Assembly: GCA_002683115.1 (NCBI GenBank)
Contig: NYSP01000042.1
Coordinates: forward strand, 1-6,852
Source of the DNA: Gammaproteobacteria bacterium
Lineage (GTDB): Bacteria; Pseudomonadota; Gammaproteobacteria; SAR86; TMED112
Length of the DNA stretch: 6,852 bases
Direction of reading: 5' to 3'
The translations under genes and the position numbers were made by a program. How positions within the stretch are numbered: the stretch's first letter is position 1; each line of letters opens with the position of its first letter. Positions 1 to 4,624 of this stretch are shown in pieces. A model generated the notes under the pieces. That model searched no databases, was not told the DNA's origin, and worked only from the letters and a program-made list of their open reading frames with translations.

Positions 1-185
1 TTAAAGTTAAGAAAGCTCCAGAAAGAGCTAATTTGTTAAGTGAATACATAAATAGTTTAGATGAAAGAAATAAACAAGCATACGAGATAGCGAAAGATCA
101 TCTAGGTACATCTTTTGATTTAGAAAAAAGTATTGGATTTTTAAAATTCAAAGAAAAACAAGAGCAACAGTTATTAACTAAATGA
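1..185 (+). CDS. 3' end of an unrecognised gene (partial)
   Basis: Only the last 60 residues are in the window; the frame is open from base 3 and stops with TGA at 183-185. The visible part is soluble, highly charged and probably helical, and ends in a Lys/Glu/Gln-rich stretch. Its most distinctive segment is AKDHLGTSFDLEKSIGFLKF, about 15 residues from the end. This looks like a constrained C-terminal motif rather than random low-complexity sequence, and it resembles tails I associate with giant-virus hypothetical proteins, but I cannot name the family. The gene converges on the minus-strand gene that begins at 1286 and overlaps its end by 12 bp (174-185). The upstream part of the gene and its promoter are outside the window. 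Confidence 0.7.
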   Translation, partial: KVKKAPERANLLSEYINSLDERNKQAYEIAKDHLGTSFDLEKSIGFLKFKEKQEQQLLTK

Positions 186-1286
186 TTTACGACTTCGTTT
201 ACCTTTTCTAGATTTATTACGATGTCGTCTTTTATTTCTAGTTTTACTCTTTCTTTTTCTTTTTTTTCTAGTTTTACCACCACCAATAGAAGCACTTTTA
301 CTAGCTATCTTAGCTGACTTTTTTAATATATTTTCATCTGACATACCTAGAGCTCTAGCAGCTTTCACTGTATTTTTCATACCAGTAGCTTCAGCACCAA
401 TGTCTACTAAATTTTTACTAGCTTGAGATTTAATAGAATTCATTTTTTTACCTAAAGATGCAGTGGTTAATTTTTTCACATCATTCAAACTAGCCCCTTT
501 CTCTATAGCCCCTTGTCCTTTTTCTATCATTTCAGTAACTTCATTAATAGCTTTTACTATTCTACTGCTAGCATTACTAATTTTGCTTTGTGCTTCTTTA
601 GTAGAATCTATGGTTTTTTGAGCAGCACTATTAGCTTGACTTGTTATTTCAGTAAAAGTATTACTAGTATCTCCTATTACTTCAGCACCATCTTTTATTA
701 CATCACCAGTTGTTTTAGCAACTTGTAAAGCAGTACCTAAACCAGGAACAGCATCAGCAGCAGCCATAATAGCACCAGTACCAACATTTACTGCTGTTTG
801 AGCAAGTTTTTCACTATTATTTTTTAATGTATCACCTGTTTTTTCAATGGCAACATTAATAACAGGCTGTATTTCTTCAACAGCCGCATCTAAAATTATA
901 CCACTAGCTTGTGCAACATCTGTAATTCCTTCTTTAAAATCTGGATTTTTTGCCACTTCTATTGCTAATTGTCCTTTTTCTTTAACTTTTAAAGCGACAT
1001 CTTTTGCTTGATCTTCAAGAGTTTTATTAGGATCTAATCCTAAAGCCTTATCAAGTCCTTTTTCCACAAATTCAGTGCCTTCTTTTAATCCTTTTTGAGC
1101 AAATTTACTAGCAATTACTCCTACTGCGTTAGCAGCTGTTAAAGCTAAATCTTTACTAGCATCAACAATATTATCAGATCTAGATGTACTTCTATTTTTA
1201 TTACTAAGATCATATGTTGATACAGGTTCACTATTACCACCTTTTTGATTAAATAAATATTTGTTATAATATAGTTCGTTATCCAT
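174..1286 (-). CDS. Alanine-rich amphipathic protein with basic C-terminal tail, putative virion protein
   Basis: The protein has 370 residues and its function is not recognised. Residues 1-40 are polar. Residues 41-330 form a long, mostly helical region rich in Ala, Val, Lys, Glu, Ser and Thr, with a Pro/Gly-containing apolar stretch at about 162-190 (including AADAVPGLGTAL) that could insert in or lie on a membrane. Residues 336-370 begin GGGKTRKKRKRK and continue as an almost pure Lys/Arg/Ser/Asn tail, suited to binding DNA or RNA. No enzyme motif is visible. The gene is the last of four minus-strand genes and starts 24 bp after the stop of the membrane-protein gene. No AAAATTGA lies upstream, so late expression is possible. 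A structural or DNA-packing virion role is inferred from composition only. Confidence 0.8.
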   Translation of the reverse strand: MDNELYYNKYLFNQKGGNSEPVSTYDLSNKNRSTSRSDNIVDASKDLALTAANAVGVIASKFAQKGLKEGTEFVEKGLDKALGLDPNKTLEDQAKDVALKVKEKGQLAIEVAKNPDFKEGITDVAQASGIILDAAVEEIQPVINVAIEKTGDTLKNNSEKLAQTAVNVGTGAIMAAADAVPGLGTALQVAKTTGDVIKDGAEVIGDTSNTFTEITSQANSAAQKTIDSTKEAQSKISNASSRIVKAINEVTEMIEKGQGAIEKGASLNDVKKLTTASLGKKMNSIKSQASKNLVDIGAEATGMKNTVKAARALGMSDENILKKSAKIASKSASIGGGKTRKKRKRKSKTRNKRRHRNKSRKGKRSRKSFS

Positions 1287-1310
1287 TACTATATTATATT
1301 TGGAATATTT

Positions 1311-2114
1311 TTATACATCTTTATCTTTATCAGTTTTGCTTAAACTAAACATATTCTTAAATGTAGCAAAATCTATTACTTTAGGTTTTGTTTCTATATC
1401 AACCTTTTCATCTTGTGCTTTTTTCTTAAATACTTCCAAATCAGAAACTTTACCCATATATTTAAATTTAATAAAGTTTCCTTTGATTAGGTATTCATCC
1501 TTTTTCTCTTTAGATAGACCAATTTCACGAGTTTTTTTCAAATTAGCGAAGACACTTTCTTTTATTTCTTCTTCAGTAGGATCTTTAATTCTACGTTCTA
1601 CTTCCTCAAGTACCTTTTTACTTTTTTCTAATTCATCATTTAAATTTATATATAGAGATTTACAATCAAATGTAGTAACAAATTTTCTAGCTACAGTTGC
1701 TAACATCTTGTAAGGAATATTAGCACCTCTATCGTTATAATAGTGATAACCATTATATTCTTTATTATATCTCATATGAATACCACCATAAAAAGGTAAA
1801 GTATCAATTACCAAACATTTTTCTATACTAGATATATCTTCTTCGCTAAGATCTTTATTAGTTAAATTATTATATTCTTCCCAATATTTTTTACAATACT
1901 TTACAGAATCACTTTCTTCATCTTCTTCATCTTCTTCAGAATCAGAATCAGAATTATCTTTTACATTTTCAGGCTCTTTATCATGTACTAATGTAGCTAC
2001 AACTACAAATCCTAGCGTGAAGCCTATTGAACAAATAATACTAGCATATATTGTGTTAACTAATGTTACAGTTAAACAAGAAAAAAATCCATCACAATGA
2101 TTCATTTTATACAT
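1311..2114 (-). CDS. Single-pass membrane protein with acidic neck, function unknown
   Basis: The protein has 267 residues. A short N-terminus is followed by a strongly hydrophobic segment at about 13-43, which is a transmembrane helix or uncleaved signal anchor. An Asp/Glu/Ser-rich acidic stretch follows at about 46-70, then a soluble domain. That domain contains FYGGIHMRYNKEYNGYHYY (108-126) and IPYKMLATVARKFV (133-146), then CKSLYI and a Lys/Glu-rich, probably coiled-coil region (160-200). The IPYK...VARKFV block looks conserved and reminds me of N-terminally anchored proteins in other Imitervirales, but this is memory and not a search. A second ATG at codon 4 (2105) is an alternative start. 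Only 10 bp separate it from the nuclease gene upstream, so it may share that transcript or use a promoter inside it. Membrane anchoring is well supported; a virion or inner-membrane role is inferred. Confidence 0.82.
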   Translation of the reverse strand: MYKMNHCDGFFSCLTVTLVNTIYASIICSIGFTLGFVVVATLVHDKEPENVKDNSDSDSEEDEEDEESDSVKYCKKYWEEYNNLTNKDLSEEDISSIEKCLVIDTLPFYGGIHMRYNKEYNGYHYYNDRGANIPYKMLATVARKFVTTFDCKSLYINLNDELEKSKKVLEEVERRIKDPTEEEIKESVFANLKKTREIGLSKEKKDEYLIKGNFIKFKYMGKVSDLEVFKKKAQDEKVDIETKPKVIDFATFKNMFSLSKTDKDKDV

Positions 2115-2124
2115 ATAAATAAAA

Positions 2125-2913
2125 TTATTTGTTTAAGTCCTGTTTTCTTAATTCTAACAAATCATTGACTTCTTGACTCAAATCACAAACCTTAATTCGT
2201 TGAAAATTTTTATTTTGATTATTAGGATGTAAACATACAAGGTACATTTCTTTTACTTTCTTCCCATAATTTTTCTCAATCAAATGTTTATAGGTGTTTA
2301 ATTGCAAACAATAATGCCAATAGTTTGTATCTGGTAAATGTTCTATACATGCTTTATTTCCACATTTACCAAAACCATCAGTCTTTTTTATCTCACGACA
2401 ACGTTTCCAATCATAAATAGACAATTCACCTGTTTCTGGATCTTCATAAATCATATCAACAGATCCTGCTAGACGATAATCTTTATCCCAAACCATCATT
2501 TCTGTTCTCCATGGTTCTAGAGAATTTTTAAACATCTCATGGAAATTCATAAACCACGAAAACTCAACGGAATTATTTTCTACAGGTACCTTGTTATAAA
2601 ATTTTTCAATATCCAAATGCATAGCAGTACCTGCTGTGGAAGCTTCATCACGATTTTTATCCCAACCAGCCTTAATTTCGTCAGGTGTTTTTCCATAATA
2701 TTTACTCTGTGGCCATTTTGGTGAAGCCATCATATTTGCAATAATTTTATCAGCATCAAAATGCTCAAAATGAGAATGATTAAATGTGGTTACTGATGTA
2801 TAGTTTGAATCACCGTCAATTGTATAAACATGTGTTGGTTCATCAAATACTATATGATCATCCCTTTCATGTGGGTTCTTTTCAGCAAGATAGGTAAACT
2901 GTTCAGCACTCAT
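2125..2913 (-). CDS. PD-(D/E)XK nuclease superfamily protein (RecB/lambda-exonuclease-like)
   Basis: The 262-residue protein shows the ordered motifs of a RecB-type metal-dependent nuclease. GTAMHLDIEKFYN supplies the motif I histidine (H99). E138 lies in PWRTEM. LAGSVDMIY supplies the catalytic aspartate D153. IYDWK supplies the D168/K170 pair. QLNTY is the QxxxY motif (Q204, Y208) typical of RecB and lambda exonuclease relatives. The family cleaves or resects DNA using Mg2+, and in large DNA viruses such enzymes are thought to act in replication, recombination or repair; the exact substrate is unknown. Four cysteines (172, 184, 189, 202) lie between the DWK and QxxxY motifs and might bind a metal. 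The ATG at 2913 is preceded 33 bases upstream by AAAATTGA, suggesting early transcription. The full motif set indicates an intact enzyme. Confidence 0.9.
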   Translation of the reverse strand: MSAEQFTYLAEKNPHERDDHIVFDEPTHVYTIDGDSNYTSVTTFNHSHFEHFDADKIIANMMASPKWPQSKYYGKTPDEIKAGWDKNRDEASTAGTAMHLDIEKFYNKVPVENNSVEFSWFMNFHEMFKNSLEPWRTEMMVWDKDYRLAGSVDMIYEDPETGELSIYDWKRCREIKKTDGFGKCGNKACIEHLPDTNYWHYCLQLNTYKHLIEKNYGKKVKEMYLVCLHPNNQNKNFQRIKVCDLSQEVNDLLELRKQDLNK

Positions 2914-2946
2914 GATTTTAAAATATAAATAATATTATTTTGTAAA

Positions 2947-2954
2947 TCAATTTT
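2947..2954 (-). promoter_or_regulatory. Mimivirus-type early promoter octamer AAAATTGA
   Basis: The minus strand reads AAAATTGA exactly, flanked by an AT-rich run, 33 bases before the ATG of the nuclease gene. AAAATTGA is the established early promoter element of mimivirus and its relatives, usually found within about 100 bases of the start codon. I saw no other exact copy in an intergenic position in this window. One plus-strand copy inside the polymerase-ligase coding region (about 5902-5909) is in a lysine-rich linker and is probably chance. Confidence 0.7.
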
Positions 2955-2974
2955 ATTTTATTTATCTAAAAATT

Positions 2975-3511
2975 TTAGTAGGGACAATCTGTTTGATTTA
3001 CAAGTTTTGGTTTATTATAAAATTTTGTAAATCCCATGTCATTGATACTATCTAATACTTCTTGATTGTATAATTCTAAAAATTTATTTACATCCCTAGC
3101 TAATACAAAAAGAGATATTCTATTATTATCAGATACAATTGCATAATCATATAAATCATCTACAACTGGACCTAATTCAACAACCCAATACGGTGCAGGA
3201 CTAGGAGTACCTTTTAATGCAACAGTCAGTTCACCGCCTGAATTTCCTTCGTCATAATAAGCTTTACCAGTAATACTTTCAATTTCATTCATTTTATTTA
3301 CTTCCCTATTTAATACATCAATAGTTCCTTCATTATTAATTTTATAATCCGCTCTTAAACAACTTCCACCTTTTTGGAAAGTTTCATCAAAAATATCATC
3401 GTATACTTCATACCAGGCTCCTTGATATTTTTCAAGGTCCAATTCTTTAACATAACTGTATGATTGTGTTAAACCACACATAGCCATTAACAAGGTTAAG
3501 ATCAACTTCAT
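2975..3511 (-). CDS. Secreted apolipoprotein D/Blc-like lipocalin
   Basis: The 178-residue protein begins with a signal peptide (hydrophobic residues 3-14, likely cleavage near 17-19). The mature part is a lipocalin, a beta-barrel that carries small hydrophobic ligands. YQGAWYEVYD (29-38) is the GxW signature (G31, W33). YDYAIVSDNNR (121-131) and FVLARD (135-140) are the other two conserved lipocalin regions. SAPYW-like PAPYW (106-109 region), CLRADYK and the C-terminal NQTDCPY resemble apolipoprotein D/Lazarillo more than bacterial Blc. The mature protein has exactly two cysteines, C51 and C176, spaced like one of the two ApoD disulfides. Length is normal for the family and nothing is broken. 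It is the first gene of the minus-strand block and faces the 121-residue gene across a 146-bp spacer. Host origin and lipid or pigment binding are inferred; the ligand is unknown. Confidence 0.92.
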   Translation of the reverse strand: MKLILTLLMAMCGLTQSYSYVKELDLEKYQGAWYEVYDDIFDETFQKGGSCLRADYKINNEGTIDVLNREVNKMNEIESITGKAYYDEGNSGGELTVALKGTPSPAPYWVVELGPVVDDLYDYAIVSDNNRISLFVLARDVNKFLELYNQEVLDSINDMGFTKFYNKPKLVNQTDCPY

Positions 3512-3588
3512 TATATGACATTATAATCTATGTATCTTTAAATTGAAATATTATCAATAAAAAAATTATCTAATAAAGAAATTTAATA

Positions 3589-3625
3589 TATTTTATGTAG
3601 GTAGAACATGTCCCTACATAAAATA
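3589..3625. repeat. Perfect 13-bp inverted repeat with 11-base loop in the divergent spacer
   Basis: Left arm 3589-3601 (TATTTTATGTAGG) and right arm 3613-3625 (CCTACATAAAATA) are exact reverse complements, separated by 11 bases that include the palindrome ACATGT. The element lies in the 146-bp spacer 3512-3657 between the lipocalin gene (minus) and the 121-residue gene (plus), 77 bases from one start codon and 32 from the other. The rest of the spacer is plain AT-rich sequence with no gene that I can support. In mimivirus, hairpins mark transcript 3' ends, but here both flanking genes point away from it. A regulatory operator, a 5'-UTR structure or a boundary element are alternatives. Confidence 0.75.
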
Positions 3626-3657
3626 ATTTATTATAATTATTTTCTTTAGTAAATGTA

Positions 3658-4023
3658 ATGGGGTTTAACATAGAAGTTTCGTTTAAGATTAAAACTGGTA
3701 ACAGCTACACAAAATGTAATAATATGCTAGTTGATTTAATAGAAGAAAATGATGCTACAAATTATTATTTTATTAATGAAACTGTTGGAGGTCGTAAAAT
3801 TGAGAGAAGCCATAGAATAGCATATATTAATTTTGATACATTAGAAAAATTAAAATCATTCACTCATGATTTAAAAAAAGTAAAAGAGTTTTACATTGAT
3901 TGTATAACTAATGATGAGGTAAAAACTCAAATTTTATACGCTTCATCATATTATTTAACTAATGTTCTTAGTAAAGAAGGTCGTAAAATTTACCTACAAA
4001 CAGGTAAACAGATTACCATATAA
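3658..4023 (+). CDS. Conserved-looking 121-residue protein of unknown function
   Basis: The protein starts MGFNIEVSFKI and has alternating hydrophobic and polar residues that suggest beta-strands at about 3-12, 35-40 and 53-60. Helices are likely at 20-31 and 61-75. Near the end lies ILYASSYYLTNVL (92-104). The layout suggests a small alpha/beta fold without a signal peptide or membrane segment. It reminds me of a short hypothetical protein seen in many giant viruses, but I cannot confirm this from sequence alone, and no catalytic motif is visible. The ATG at 3658 is chosen because the nearby ATG at 3653 is followed at once by a stop. It shares the divergent hairpin-bearing spacer with the lipocalin gene, and its end overlaps the convergent basic-tailed gene by 11 bp. 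Confidence 0.82.
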   Translation: MGFNIEVSFKIKTGNSYTKCNNMLVDLIEENDATNYYFINETVGGRKIERSHRIAYINFDTLEKLKSFTHDLKKVKEFYIDCITNDEVKTQILYASSYYLTNVLSKEGRKIYLQTGKQITI

Positions 4024-4414
4024 TTTCACGATCTATTGCTGGAATACTTTTTCTATTAACTCTTTTCGTTTTTGAATGTTTACCCTTTTTCGTATAACGT
4101 TTTTTTCTTTTAGATGTTTTAGACTTGATAAGTGATCTTCGTCTGGTTTTACTTTTAGTTGGAGATTTTCTTCGTGATTTTGTTTTAGATAACTTAGCTA
4201 TTTTATCATGTAGTGCTTCTTTTGATGTATTTTTATTATTCATTAAATCTTCAATATCCTTATTTGATAATCTAACAAAAGTCTTTACATTACCATTTGA
4301 TGCTGCTATATTAGCATGTTTACCATCATATGTAGCATCATATGAAAAATCAGAAATTTTTTCACCATTTGCATATGTTTGACTTATTCCATAACTAGAG
4401 AATTTCGTGGACAT
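4013..4414 (-). CDS. Small protein with a Ser/Lys/Arg-rich basic tail, putative nucleic-acid-binding
   Basis: The 133-residue protein has an N-terminal ordered-looking part (1-72) that begins MSTKFSSYGISQTYANGEKI and contains likely beta-strands (SDFSYDATYDGKHANIAA) and a short helix (NKDIEDLM). Residues 76-122 are a basic tail with imperfect repeats such as TKSRRKSP, TKSKTRRRS and KSKTSKRKK. A short hydrophobic end follows (IPAIDREIIW). The tail should bind nucleic acid and offers many Ser/Thr sites for phosphorylation. The N-terminal pattern resembles a short hypothetical protein family of Klosneuvirus-like viruses as I remember it. It converges with the 121-residue gene (11-bp overlap) and is divergent from the 57-residue ORF across 30 bp. 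A virion DNA-packing role is inferred from composition and not proven. Confidence 0.8.
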   Translation of the reverse strand: MSTKFSSYGISQTYANGEKISDFSYDATYDGKHANIAASNGNVKTFVRLSNKDIEDLMNNKNTSKEALHDKIAKLSKTKSRRKSPTKSKTRRRSLIKSKTSKRKKRYTKKGKHSKTKRVNRKSIPAIDREIIW

Positions 4415-4444
4415 TTATATTAATTTAATATTATTTTATTTCAT
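4415..4444. promoter_or_regulatory. 30-bp divergent spacer, presumed promoter region for both sides
   Basis: This is the only noncoding DNA between the start codons of the minus-strand basic-tailed gene and the plus-strand 57-residue ORF. It is almost pure A/T with no AAAATTGA on either strand. It contains TAATATTATTTT (4426-4437), also present at 2930-2941 ahead of the nuclease gene at a similar distance from the start codon. Any promoters here must be very compact or extend into coding sequence. Confidence 0.4.
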
Positions 4445-4618
4445 ATGGAATCAAATAATAAAAATCAACGAAAAGAAAAAAATACAGTTTTTACACCTAT
4501 TGCAAGAGGAGTTAAAATAGAACAACCAAAAACTAGTTCTGTTTTAGATGGTATATTATCGGATACATTTAAAAAACATTATTTTAGTGAAATTAAAAAC
4601 AAAAAAAATAATAACTAA
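4445..4618 (+). CDS. Small ORF of 57 residues directly upstream of, and in frame with, the polymerase-ligase
   Basis: The ORF starts at ATG 4445 and stops at TAA 4616-4618. The peptide begins MESNNKNQRKEKNTVFTPIA, continues through ARGVKIEQPKTSSVLDGILS, and ends in a Lys/Asn-rich run. I recognise no family and see no membrane segment. A Lys/Asn-rich start and end flank a more balanced middle (15-50), which is what a real small protein or a short docking peptide would look like. It is followed by TTT and a second in-frame TAA, and then the ATG of the polymerase gene at 4625. So it is either an independent small gene, the first cistron of a two-gene transcript, or an upstream ORF that tunes translation of the polymerase. 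Coding status is likely but not certain. Confidence 0.6.
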   Translation: MESNNKNQRKEKNTVFTPIARGVKIEQPKTSSVLDGILSDTFKKHYFSEIKNKKNNN

Positions 4619-4624
4619 TTTTAA

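Noticed and set aside
513..728. Open plus-strand frame of 71 codons, Phe/Ser/Tyr-rich
   Set aside because: It lies wholly inside the 370-residue minus-strand gene and shows only reverse-complement composition.
1300..1713. Open plus-strand frame of 137 codons, Ser/Phe/Leu-rich
   Set aside because: It is antisense to the Lys/Glu-rich C-terminal half of the membrane protein, and its composition is what the reverse complement of such codons gives. No family features are visible.
2927..2940. 14-bp perfect palindrome AAATAATATTATTT
   Set aside because: It is made only of A and T in an AT-rich 5' region, so chance is likely and the hairpin would be weak.
2966..2978. Short inverted repeat CTAAAA/TTTTAG at the lipocalin stop, possible transcript-end hairpin
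   Set aside because: The arms are only 6 bp with a one-base centre, too short to form a convincing hairpin.
3539..3546. TAAATTGA on the plus strand, one mismatch from the early promoter octamer
   Set aside because: It is 111 bases from the start at 3658, beyond the hairpin, and mismatched in an AT-rich spacer; too weak to call as a promoter.
4125..4382. Open plus-strand frame of 85 codons that looks hydrophobic
   Set aside because: It is antisense to the basic-tailed gene; hydrophobic Leu/Phe residues come from reversed Lys/Arg/Ser codons.
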